Position numbers and translations under genes: made by a program. Under the pieces are notes generated by a model, which was not told the origin of the DNA, made no database searches, and was given only the letters and a program-made list of their open reading frames with translations. Positions 1 through 7,208 of a stretch of 15,810 nt of DNA are shown in pieces. Location: contig CAYPQK010000074.1 of assembly GCA_964412895.1 (NCBI GenBank), forward strand, positions 1-15,810. Direction: 5' to 3'. This DNA comes from CALMRE01 sp964412895 (GTDB lineage Bacteria; UBP6; UBA1177; JAKLFG01). Numbering within the stretch: position 1 is the stretch's first letter; every line of letters starts with the position of its first letter.

Positions 1-812
<812 letters not shown>

Positions 813-815
813 GAC

Positions 816-2000
816 CTAATCAACGACGCAGATCACCCCTTTCAGATACTCGGTCTCCGGCACCGAGACACGGATCGGGTGATCGTCCGCCTGATGAAGA
901 TGGTGCAGGACCCGTACTTCGCGCCCCGCATCTTTTGCCGCGTAGGCGATCTGCTGGCGGAACAGCTCCATCGTCACGGCGCCTGAACAGGAAAAACTGG
1001 CCAGTATCCCGCCGGGGTTCAGCAGTTTCATGGCGTTCAGGTTGATATCCTTGTAGCCCCGGATCCCCTTTTCGAGATCCTTGGGATGGGCGACGAACTT
1101 GGGGGGATCGAGGACGATGAGATCGTAGCGTTCGTTGTTCCGCTGGAGGTCGCGTAAGAGCTGGAGCCCGTCGGCGCAGATGAAGCGGCACTTCGATTCG
1201 GGGACATTGTTGAGCCGCAGGTGCCGTTTGGCCCCTTCGATCGCGTCATCGGAGGTATCGCACAGTGTCACCGAGGCGACGCCACTCGCCATCGCGTAGA
1301 CCGAAAAGGCGCCGGTATAGCAACAGACATCGAGCATCTTTTTCCCGGCGGCGTAGCTCGCGGTGACGAGACGATTCTGCCGCTGGTCGGTATAGAAGCC
1401 GGTCTTCTGGCCCGCCGGCGATACATGGAACAGATGCCCGTTCTCGTGGATGACCAGTTTTTCGGGCGGCTCCTTCCCCGCCAACGCGCCGTAGCGCACC
1501 GGAAGACCTTCCATCTTGCGGCCGTCGCCGTCGCTCTTTTCGTAGACCCCTTTGAGTCCGCACTCCTCCATGAGCATCTTGGCGATGCGCTCCTTGACCG
1601 TGTCGAAACCGGCTGAGAGCGACTGAAGCACCGCGAAATCGCCGTAACGATCGACGATGAGCCCCGGCAGGAAATCGGCCTCGCTGTAGATGAGACGGCA
1701 GGCGTCGGTCACCCCTTCGGTCAGTATCGGCGCACGCAGGGCGGCGGCCCGTTTGATCTTTTCGCGGTACCAGTCGTCGTTGACGGTGCGCGATTCGTTC
1801 CATTCGAGGAGCCGTATCTGTATCTTGGAGTCCTTGTTGAAGTGACCGTAGGCGATGAACCGGCCGTCAGCGCCGTGGAGCGCTACCACATCACCGGTCC
1901 ACGGCGTCCCTTCGATATCCTTGACCGCGCCTGAGAATACCCACGGGTGATGGTTGCGCGGCAGTTTGTCCTTGTCGGGATGAAGAATGATCCTGTTCAT
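816..2000 (-). CDS. rlmI: RlmI-like class I SAM-dependent rRNA (cytosine-C5) methyltransferase
   Basis: A 394-residue protein of the length and layout of RlmI, which makes m5C1962 in 23S rRNA. Seen: an N-terminal PUA-like RNA-binding domain (about 1-70, with HPWVFSGAV), a central linker domain containing SEADFLPGLIVDRYG (about 105-120), and a Rossmann methyltransferase domain with SAM motif MLDVCCYTGAFS (222-233), motif IV LDPPK (297-301), and SFSCSG (335-340), whose Cys338 is the likely catalytic nucleophile. ATG at 2000 is preceded by AGAGGT (2009-2014) at 8 bases. The gene starts 29 bases after the tmRNA 3' end with no obvious hairpin terminator between, so it may be transcribed from the ssrA promoter (inference). 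The exact target base cannot be told from sequence; related YccW/YwbD-type enzymes share the fold. Confidence 0.88.
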   Translation of the reverse strand: MNRIILHPDKDKLPRNHHPWVFSGAVKDIEGTPWTGDVVALHGADGRFIAYGHFNKDSKIQIRLLEWNESRTVNDDWYREKIKRAAALRAPILTEGVTDACRLIYSEADFLPGLIVDRYGDFAVLQSLSAGFDTVKERIAKMLMEECGLKGVYEKSDGDGRKMEGLPVRYGALAGKEPPEKLVIHENGHLFHVSPAGQKTGFYTDQRQNRLVTASYAAGKKMLDVCCYTGAFSVYAMASGVASVTLCDTSDDAIEGAKRHLRLNNVPESKCRFICADGLQLLRDLQRNNERYDLIVLDPPKFVAHPKDLEKGIRGYKDINLNAMKLLNPGGILASFSCSGAVTMELFRQQIAYAAKDAGREVRVLHHLHQADDHPIRVSVPETEYLKGVICVVD

Positions 2001-2029
2001 GGAGAATTACCTCTGAAAAGAAAGAAAAA

Positions 2030-2379
2030 TGGTGGAGACGGCGGGAATCGAACCCGCGTCCGAAAAGAGAGCCGTGCGTGCGTACTACAGTGCGTATCCG
2101 GTTGATTTAATCTCGGCCTTTGCGCTCCCCATGCCGGCATGGATCGCATCGGCCCAGTCGCTTTTGTGTCATCCGTGACCTTGTGACCCGATCACAGTAC
2201 TATCCCGCTGTTTTGCGCCCTGATCTCACCGCGGGAGAGATCCTTCAGGACGGCGGCAATTAAGCCGCTAGTGCGAGTTCGTTGTTCGCAGTTCTTGTGT
2301 TGCCGCTTTTAACGAGGCCTGCGGCACCTCGGCATGCAGCGCGCACTTCTCCTACTTCCCGTCGAAGCCGTTCGTCCCC
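2030..2379 (-). ncRNA. ssrA: tmRNA (transfer-messenger RNA), one-piece
   Basis: tmRNA rescues stalled ribosomes and tags the nascent chain for degradation. Seen on the minus strand: 5' GGGGACG pairs with CGTCTCC before an encoded ACCA end (CCA at 2030-2032), giving a 7-bp acceptor stem with a G3-U wobble, the identity element read by alanyl-tRNA synthetase. The 3' T-arm has GGTTCGATTCC and the 5' part has the conserved GGCTTCGACGGG. The downstream GCATGCCGAGG and GCCTCGT segments match the region leading to the resume codon in bacterial tmRNAs. Length is 350 nt, typical of the one-piece form. Pseudoknot-rich sequence fills the remainder; I did not fold it in full. SmpB, its partner, is not in the window. 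Confidence 0.96.
2260..2289 (-). other. ssrA: tmRNA tag-peptide reading frame, ANNELALAA
   Basis: Aligning the segment after GCCTCGT with E. coli tmRNA puts the resume codon at GCG (2289-2287), followed by Asn-Asn-Glu-Leu-Ala-Leu-Ala-Ala and TAA (2262-2260). With the Ala carried by tmRNA itself the added tag would be AANNELALAA. The C-terminal ALAA is the usual degron recognised by ClpXP. The encoded tag is nine codons, one fewer than the E. coli tag, and has Leu-Ala in place of Asn-Tyr-Ala before the LAA end. Confidence 0.9.
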
Positions 2380-2408
2380 ACTTTTCAAAAAACCTGTTGG
2401 CAGGGGCG

Positions 2409-2436
2409 AGTATACCTCCGGCCGCCTCAATGTCAA
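2409..2436 (-). promoter_or_regulatory. Sigma70-type promoter for ssrA
   Basis: On the minus strand a perfect -35 TTGACA (2436-2431) and a -10 TATACT (2414-2409) are separated by 16 bases. The predicted transcription start near 2402 is about 23 bases upstream of the mature tmRNA 5' end, fitting a short leader removed by RNase P. It shares the 159-base divergent gap (2380-2538) with the receptor gene, for which I see only a weak candidate -10 (TAGGCT at 2487-2492 preceded by TGC). Confidence 0.75.
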
Positions 2437-2538
2437 CCGAACTTCTCCCGCATACCCAGATTTATTTCCTTTTCCGAAAGATGTGCTAGGCTGTCCCGTC
2501 CCGCGGGGAGGATCATTAGTAAGATGAGGATAGAGATT

Positions 2539-4779
2539 ATGAAACAAGCGCTGTTCGCCACCCTTTTATGCGCATCGGCCCTGCTTTGGGCACAGGAGGC
2601 GCCCGTTCCCGCTACGGATCCCGCCGTTGAACCGGCTCCGGTCGCCGAACCGGCACCGACGGCACCCCCCGCACCCGCTTCGGCTCCGGCCCCGGCCGCT
2701 ACGCCGGCCCCGGCCGTTGAACCGGCGCCTCAATCTGTTCCTGCCCCCGTCGTTCCGGCAAAACCGACCGTTCCCCCGACGCCGCGAACCCTGCGCGACC
2801 ATCTTGCCGATACTGAAATAGGCGCCGCCGCGATACGCGACGCCGCCCCCAAGACCCTGCCTGACGCCCTCAACGGCGTCCCGGGCCTCTTTTTCCGCGA
2901 AGCGGGCGCCGGACTTGCCTATCCGGTACTGCGCGGGATGCCTTCCGAGGCGGTCCCGGTCATTTTCGACGGCATCGCGCTGTCCAGAACCATCTTTACC
3001 GGCGGCACCGGGGCGTGGCTGTCGCTCCTCGACCGGCGACTGGCCGAGCGGATCACCGTGACCAACGGCCCCGACACCGTCTCCGCCGGCTCGGCGGCGG
3101 CGGGCGGCTCTATAACGCTTCATCCCTTCACGACCGCGGCGGTGCGCGGCACTCCCGAATTCACGGCGACCGGCCGTTTCAACACCCGGTTCTCCAGCGC
3201 CGACACCGACCGCGACGCTCATGCGCGGCTGGCAGGCGGCTATGGCAACTTCGGCGCGCTGGCGGCCGGATCGGTCGGCTTCAGCGACGCGCGCACCAAT
3301 GGCGCGGGCAACGAGGAGCCCTTCTCTTCGTTCGAGAACTACGGCGCCTTCTTCACCGGCGACTGGGCCTTTACCCGCGACACGGGCAGCAGCTGGCAGC
3401 TGAGTCTCGGCTACCTGTTCGGCGGCCTCAACGATGCGGCCGACCTGAGTGGTCTTGCGGCCGACGGCGACACTCCCGATACGGTGCAGCGCTACGAACG
3501 CACCGCCCATGTGGCGTGGGGGCGGCTCGCGATGGACCTTCCCGCCGCCGACCTGAAAGGGGTCTTCACCCTCTCCTACCAGAACGCCTTCGAGGCGGCT
3601 GAAACCTCGTTCATCGGCGACGGCCGCTCGCTGTGGCGCGCCCGGGAACGCAATGAAACGACCGGCAACACCGCCGGCATCGACATAGATTTTACCGCGG
3701 CCATCACACCGCGTCTGTTTACCCTACGATATGGCGGCGAATACTACCACGATTTCATCGGCACTGCCCATTTCGAGCGGTCCGATGCCGCGGCCGCTCT
3801 TGCCGCCGCCGGCACGGCGGTCCTTCCCGACGATTCGGCCTGCGACCGTTTCGCGGGCTACCTGACCGGCCTGTTCGATCTCCTGCCAGCCGAAAGCGCC
3901 CATCATCTGACGGCCACCGCCGGGTACCGCTTCGAAGGAACGACCCTGCGGGCCCCCGAACGGGGTGACATCCCCGCGCTGAACCTTACCGAACCCGGAC
4001 ACGCGGTCGAGGCACGCATCGCCTACGGCTGGCGCGAGAATTTCGGCGCGGCGCTCACCTACGCCCACGGCACCCGTCCCGCGACCTTACGCGAGGCGGC
4101 TTTCTACGGGATGCGCGACGGTCTGTTCTTCGTCCCTAACGGCGGGATCGAGGCCGAAACGACCGACACGCTCGATCTGACCCTGCGCGGCCAGACCAAA
4201 CGGGTCGCGGTGACGGTGAGCGGTTTCGCCACCCATGTCGCCGACCGCATCGGCCGCGTCGCGGCGTCGTGGAACGGACTCACCACTATACAGGGCTTCC
4301 CGGTCGCCGGCTATGTCAACACCGGGCGCGCCCTCATCTGGGGCATCACGGCGAACAAGACGCTGACCATTCCCTTCGGCTTCACCCTAAGCGGCGGCAC
4401 CTCCTACCTGTGGGGCGAGGAACGGCTGAAGAACGACCGCATAGCCATGCTCGATCAGATACCGCCGCTCCTGTGGAACGCGTCGCTCCGCTGGGATTCG
4501 GCCGAACCGGGCCAGTATCAGGGTTTCGTGGAGCTGGCGGTGCGCGGCGCGACCGATCCGGGCGCGGGCAAGAGCGTCACCATCGACGATACGGTCACCT
4601 ATCCGCTCGACCGCTCCTCATGGCAGGTGCTCACGGTCCGCGGCGGCTTCGTGTTCGACCGGTACATACGCCTTTCGCTGTCGCTGGAAAATCTTCTTGA
4701 CCGTGACTATCGCCCCTATCTCGCCGGTCTGAACGGCACGGGGATCAACGCCGTGCTGGCGCTCGACGCCGAATTCTAA
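2539..4779 (+). CDS. TonB-dependent outer-membrane receptor with Pro/Ala-rich N-terminal segment
   Basis: Probably an outer-membrane beta-barrel for energised uptake of a ligand that cannot be named from sequence. An in-frame ATG at 2524 exists, but ATG 2539 has GAGGA (2526-2530) 8 bases upstream and starts directly on the signal peptide, so 746 residues are preferred. Seen: signal peptide MKQALFATLLCASALLWA, cleaved near residue 18; a stretch to about residue 82 almost entirely of Pro, Ala, Val and Glu (about 23 prolines); a plug domain (about 83-195) with LPDALNGVPGLFFREAGAG, LRGMP, PVIFDGIAL and ERITVTNGPDTVSAGSAAAGG; then a barrel of alternating strands ending in Phe (LALDAEF), as expected for assembly by BAM. 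No clear TonB box is visible in or beside the Pro-rich part. It ends 3 bases from the convergent lexA stop. Confidence 0.85.
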   Translation: MKQALFATLLCASALLWAQEAPVPATDPAVEPAPVAEPAPTAPPAPASAPAPAATPAPAVEPAPQSVPAPVVPAKPTVPPTPRTLRDHLADTEIGAAAIRDAAPKTLPDALNGVPGLFFREAGAGLAYPVLRGMPSEAVPVIFDGIALSRTIFTGGTGAWLSLLDRRLAERITVTNGPDTVSAGSAAAGGSITLHPFTTAAVRGTPEFTATGRFNTRFSSADTDRDAHARLAGGYGNFGALAAGSVGFSDARTNGAGNEEPFSSFENYGAFFTGDWAFTRDTGSSWQLSLGYLFGGLNDAADLSGLAADGDTPDTVQRYERTAHVAWGRLAMDLPAADLKGVFTLSYQNAFEAAETSFIGDGRSLWRARERNETTGNTAGIDIDFTAAITPRLFTLRYGGEYYHDFIGTAHFERSDAAAALAAAGTAVLPDDSACDRFAGYLTGLFDLLPAESAHHLTATAGYRFEGTTLRAPERGDIPALNLTEPGHAVEARIAYGWRENFGAALTYAHGTRPATLREAAFYGMRDGLFFVPNGGIEAETTDTLDLTLRGQTKRVAVTVSGFATHVADRIGRVAASWNGLTTIQGFPVAGYVNTGRALIWGITANKTLTIPFGFTLSGGTSYLWGEERLKNDRIAMLDQIPPLLWNASLRWDSAEPGQYQGFVELAVRGATDPGAGKSVTIDDTVTYPLDRSSWQVLTVRGGFVFDRYIRLSLSLENLLDRDYRPYLAGLNGTGINAVLALDAEF

Positions 4780-4782
4780 AGG

Positions 4783-5421
4783 CTAGCGGGATACCGAAAC
4801 GGTTGAAACGACCTTTCCCAGTATCTTGAAATCTTCGCGCAGGGTCACCTCGATGGGCGTATATCGTTCATTCTCCGGCATCAGGAAGACGCCGGAACGG
4901 TCGATACGCAGCCGCTTGACCGTCGCTTCGTCGCCCAACAGAGCGGCCACGATCTCGCCCGATGCGGCGACCGGCTGACGCCTGACAATAACTAGGTCGC
5001 CGTCGTTGATCGATGCATTCACCATCGAATCGCCCGCGATGCGCAGCGCGAAAAATTTACCGGTGCCGATGGAGCTCGCGTCGACCAGTATCTCTTCTTC
5101 GCAGTTCTCCACGGCAAGGAGCGGTTCGCCCGCCGCGATGCGTCCGAGAAGCGGAACACGGATAAAATTGATCCCGGCGGGGTTAAGGAGCTTTTTCATG
5201 CCTTTTATCAGTTCGAGTGAGCGCGCCGCCCGTTTTCTCCGCCGGATATAACCCTTTTTCTCCAGCCGGGCGAGCTGTTCATGGACGCTCGCGGCGGTGA
5301 TGTCGAGCTGTTCGGCGAGTTCCCGCGTGGTGGGTGGGATCCCCTGCTTCGCGATGAAGTCCTCGATGGCGGCCAGCAGCCGCTCCTGCGATCCGGTGAG
5401 CTCTTCGCGGTTCTCTTCCAT
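4783..5421 (-). CDS. lexA: LexA repressor, SOS response self-cleaving regulator
   Basis: A 212-residue LexA. The N-terminal winged helix (about 8-70: LTGSQERLLAAIEDFIAKQGIPPTT, then ELAEQLDITAASVHEQLARLEKKGYI) binds operator DNA; the C-terminal peptidase S24 domain autocleaves when RecA is activated. Seen: cleavage site Ala97-Gly98 in GRIAAGEP, nucleophile Ser132 in GDSM, and general-base Lys169 in ATVKR, so the protease should be active. ATG at 5421 has AGGAGG 6 bases upstream. It has its own promoter in the 74-base gap after the methionine sulfoxide reductase gene, suggesting independent, autoregulated expression. The wing region RRRKRAARSLEL is more basic than usual but otherwise ordinary. 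Confidence 0.95.
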   Translation of the reverse strand: MEENREELTGSQERLLAAIEDFIAKQGIPPTTRELAEQLDITAASVHEQLARLEKKGYIRRRKRAARSLELIKGMKKLLNPAGINFIRVPLLGRIAAGEPLLAVENCEEEILVDASSIGTGKFFALRIAGDSMVNASINDGDLVIVRRQPVAASGEIVAALLGDEATVKRLRIDRSGVFLMPENERYTPIEVTLREDFKILGKVVSTVSVSR

Positions 5422-5440
5422 GGCATACCTCCTGCCTGAC

Positions 5441-5457
5441 GGAACAACACATCTTCC
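5441..5457. promoter_or_regulatory. Candidate LexA operator (imperfect palindrome)
   Basis: GGAACAACACATCTTCC is an imperfect inverted repeat (GGAA with N9 and TTCC, plus one further matching pair). It sits just downstream of the predicted lexA -10 and upstream of the ribosome-binding site, where an autorepressing LexA would bind. It matches neither the E. coli CTGT-N8-ACAG box nor the Bacillus CGAAC-N4-GTTCG box. SOS boxes differ by phylum, so this is only a candidate. Confidence 0.3.
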
Positions 5458-5460
5458 GCC

Positions 5461-5488
5461 AGCATATACCTTACAAATGAAAGGTCAA
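5461..5488 (-). promoter_or_regulatory. Sigma70-type promoter for lexA
   Basis: On the minus strand TTGACC (5488-5483) and TATGCT (5466-5461) are 16 bases apart. The promoter starts 7 bases after the stop codon of the preceding reductase gene, and its transcript would have a leader of about 35 bases containing the candidate operator. Confidence 0.55.
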
Positions 5489-5495
5489 GAAAAAT

Positions 5496-5957
5496 TTATC
5501 GGGTGATGAACGCCGCTATTTTCTCAAGTCCGGCAGCATCGTCGGCGTCGAACGAATCGAGTTCATCCGAATCGACATCGAGCACCGCCCAGATACGGCC
5601 GTCGCGGTCGAACAGCGGCACCACCACCTCAGACTTCGAGCGGCTGTCACAGGCGATGTGGCCGGGAAACGCCTCGACATCGGGGACCAGCACCGTTCCG
5701 GCGCGGTCGATGGCGGCCCAGCAGACGCCGGTGTGTTTTTTGAGCACCTGACAGGCAAGCGCTCCCTGATACGGCCCGACCGTCAGCTCACCGTCGACCA
5801 GCCGGTAGAAACCGACCCAGAAGAAGTATTTGAATTTGCCCTTGAGCAGTGCCGCCGCCGTCGCCATCCGCGCTATCGGATCGGGCGTTTTGCGGTACAA
5901 CTCCTCAAGCTGGGCAACGATCCGGCCGTATTTTTCCTGTTTCGCCGTTGCAGTCAT
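5496..5957 (-). CDS. msrC: Free methionine-(R)-sulfoxide reductase, GAF-domain type (fRMsr)
   Basis: A 153-residue single GAF domain of the YebR/MsrC family, which reduces free L-methionine-(R)-sulfoxide in the cytoplasm using thioredoxin. Seen: FFWVGFYRL (45-53), GPYQGALACQ (61-70), GVCWAA (77-82), PGHIACDSRSKSEVVVPL (98-115) and WAVLDVDSDELDSFD (123-137). The three family cysteines are present: Cys69, Cys79 and Cys103, the last in HIACD being the expected catalytic residue by comparison with the E. coli enzyme. ATG 5957 has AGGAGG 5 bases upstream and overlaps the stop of the four-helix-bundle gene as ATGA, so the two are translationally coupled. The gene fits oxidative-damage repair in an otherwise anaerobic-looking context. 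Confidence 0.9.
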   Translation of the reverse strand: MTATAKQEKYGRIVAQLEELYRKTPDPIARMATAAALLKGKFKYFFWVGFYRLVDGELTVGPYQGALACQVLKKHTGVCWAAIDRAGTVLVPDVEAFPGHIACDSRSKSEVVVPLFDRDGRIWAVLDVDSDELDSFDADDAAGLEKIAAFITR

Positions 5958-6574
5958 GTATTCCTCCTGCGATTCTCGCTACGGACGCGGTACAACCTCT
6001 CGGTGAAACCGCCCTCTTCTTCAAATGCTTTCGCCTGCGCCGCCACCTGTCGGTCTAAAAGAGAACAGGCAACCGACAGTAATGTCAGTGCCGCGTTCGC
6101 GGCGATCTCAGGAATGGTGGACTGAATGGACGGGGTGGACTGAGTGGACGATGTGGACAAATTCGATTTTTCCCTCACCCACAACGCCACCTCGTCGGCG
6201 CTCTTCGGGCGCCGTCCGATGAGTTCGGCGCGGCGAGGGTCAGCCGCATCCCACAGCGGCAGACCGCGTTGACGCAGGAAATCTTCATAATCCAGCTTCA
6301 GTTCTTCGAGACTCGCCCGCGCCACATTGGTCAGTTTCAGTTCGGTCTTTTTAGAAGTTCCGGATGCCTGACTCCCCTCGGCGATATTTTGGACACCGGA
6401 ACGGGCCGCCTGCACCATCTGGTCGTGGGTGCGGCTTTTCTTGTCGATGTAGCGGTCGCAGAAGCGCACCGTCACATCGTAGACCAGTTGCGCCAACTGA
6501 AAACTCTTCAACCGGCGGTAACCGCCGTGTTTGGGTATCAATGCACCCTGCCCAACCGCCTGCTCGTTCTTCAT
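5954..6574 (-). CDS. Four-helix-bundle protein (23S rRNA intervening-sequence protein family) with suffix domain
   Basis: A 206-residue protein of unknown biochemical function. Seen: the family core at about 18-105, with GGYRRLKSFQLAQLVYD, FCDRYIDKKSRTHDQMVQAARSG, QNIAEGSQASGTSKKTELKLT and ARASLEELKLDYEDFLRQRGLPLW, and a C-terminal helical suffix (about 156-195: IPEIAANAALTLLSVACSLLDRQ). A Ser/Thr/Gln-rich linker at 139-153 is the translation of a 9-base DNA repeat. Relatives were first noticed in intervening sequences of 23S rRNA genes, but most, like this, are not near rRNA. ATG 6574 overlaps the upstream gene as ATGA and has no Shine-Dalgarno of its own, pointing to reinitiation. Base composition is that of the host, unlike the AT-rich gene before it. 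Confidence 0.85.
   Translation of the reverse strand: MKNEQAVGQGALIPKHGGYRRLKSFQLAQLVYDVTVRFCDRYIDKKSRTHDQMVQAARSGVQNIAEGSQASGTSKKTELKLTNVARASLEELKLDYEDFLRQRGLPLWDAADPRRAELIGRRPKSADEVALWVREKSNLSTSSTQSTPSIQSTIPEIAANAALTLLSVACSLLDRQVAAQAKAFEEEGGFTERLYRVRSENRRRNT
6118..6158 (+). repeat. TGGAC repeat array 1, five copies at 9-base period
   Basis: TGGAC occurs at 6118, 6127, 6136, 6145 and 6154, exactly every 9 bases, with four variable bases between. It lies inside the four-helix-bundle gene and, read on the coding (minus) strand, gives a Ser/Thr/Gln-rich linker. It is the inverted counterpart of the array at 7138-7179. Confidence 0.9.
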
Positions 6575-7122
6575 TTATTATGCAACTCAATATTGGAATT
6601 CATGCATGCGCCTATTTGCCAGTTATTCGGATATATCCATTTATTTCTTGTAACAGGAATGGCATACACAAATGCTTTGCCGATGCTCTCATCGTCAAAC
6701 ATAACATCATCACATCTTTCATTTTGATTGACGCCATACGCGAAATCACCATCGCAGGCCCAAGGCCCCGTTTCCTTTTTCTTCAATCTGAAGGTTAAGA
6801 AATACCAAAAACTATCGTTACAATCGCTGGGGTTGTCTGCATAAAAAGGGAATTTCAGTTGTGGCCTTAATTCTTCTATTGTATTTGCGAAGACTCTTTT
6901 TTGATTGGTCTTTCGATATGCATGTTGTGCCTTTGCAAGAGCAAACAAAGAGTTAATGGTCTGCGAAATCATGACCTTTTGTCTATAACCTCTATAAATC
7001 GGCCATCCCATTACCAGAATAAGTACGAAAACAAACATGATCATAAGAATATTCATGATCGTCCATTTATGATCACTTTTTGCGCTATCTGGTTGTTGTT
7101 GGCAATTGTTTTTCTTATCCAT
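6571..7122 (-). CDS. AT-rich gene for a single-pass membrane protein with pilin-like layout, function unknown
   Basis: I do not recognise the family. The frame is open upstream to 7407, but that part is a shadow of the preceding redox gene; ATG 7122 with GCGGAG 6 bases upstream gives 183 residues. Seen: a short polar, Lys/Gln-rich N-terminus, one hydrophobic helix (about 26-43, LMIMFVFVLILVMGWPIY), then a helix continuing into ISQTINSLFALAKAQHAYRK and TIEELRPQLKFPF, and a Trp/Tyr-rich C-terminal part with four cysteines (SDCND, WACDG, RCDDV, GACMN). The single N-terminal helix followed by an alanine-rich amphipathic helix and a Cys-containing globular end recalls type IV pilin or pseudopilin proteins, but the prepilin cleavage motif and Glu5 are missing, so it would not be processed normally. 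Base composition is strikingly AT-rich beside GC-rich neighbours, suggesting transfer. The stop overlaps the next ATG (ATGA, 6571-6574). Confidence 0.7.
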   Translation of the reverse strand: MDKKNNCQQQPDSAKSDHKWTIMNILMIMFVFVLILVMGWPIYRGYRQKVMISQTINSLFALAKAQHAYRKTNQKRVFANTIEELRPQLKFPFYADNPSDCNDSFWYFLTFRLKKKETGPWACDGDFAYGVNQNERCDDVMFDDESIGKAFVYAIPVTRNKWIYPNNWQIGACMNSNIELHNK

Positions 7123-7137
7123 GGATTTCTCCGCCCC

Positions 7138-7179
7138 GTCCATGTGGTCCATTCTTGTCCATTTCGTCCATGAAGTCCA
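7138..7179 (-). repeat. TGGAC repeat array 2, five copies, intergenic
   Basis: On the minus strand TGGAC occurs five times (plus-strand GTCCA at 7138, 7147, 7157, 7166 and 7175) at spacings of 9, 10, 9 and 9 bases. The array fills most of the 86-base gap between the flavoprotein gene and the AT-rich gene; the single 10-base step breaks any common reading frame, so it is not part of a conserved protein. It ends 16 bases upstream of the AT-rich gene's start and may overlap that gene's ribosome-binding region or RNA leader. Confidence 0.9.
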
Positions 7180-7208
7180 ATTTTTCGGGGCAGGTTGGAT
7201 GTGATGAC

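Noticed and set aside
2282..2547. Small open frames on both strands over ssrA
   Set aside because: They lie within the tmRNA sequence; the minus-strand frame only shares its end with the tag reading frame.
7138..7179. TGGAC arrays as CRISPR or rRNA-type direct repeats
   Set aside because: Units are only 5 bases with 4-base spacers and there are no cas genes; the size is far below any CRISPR repeat.
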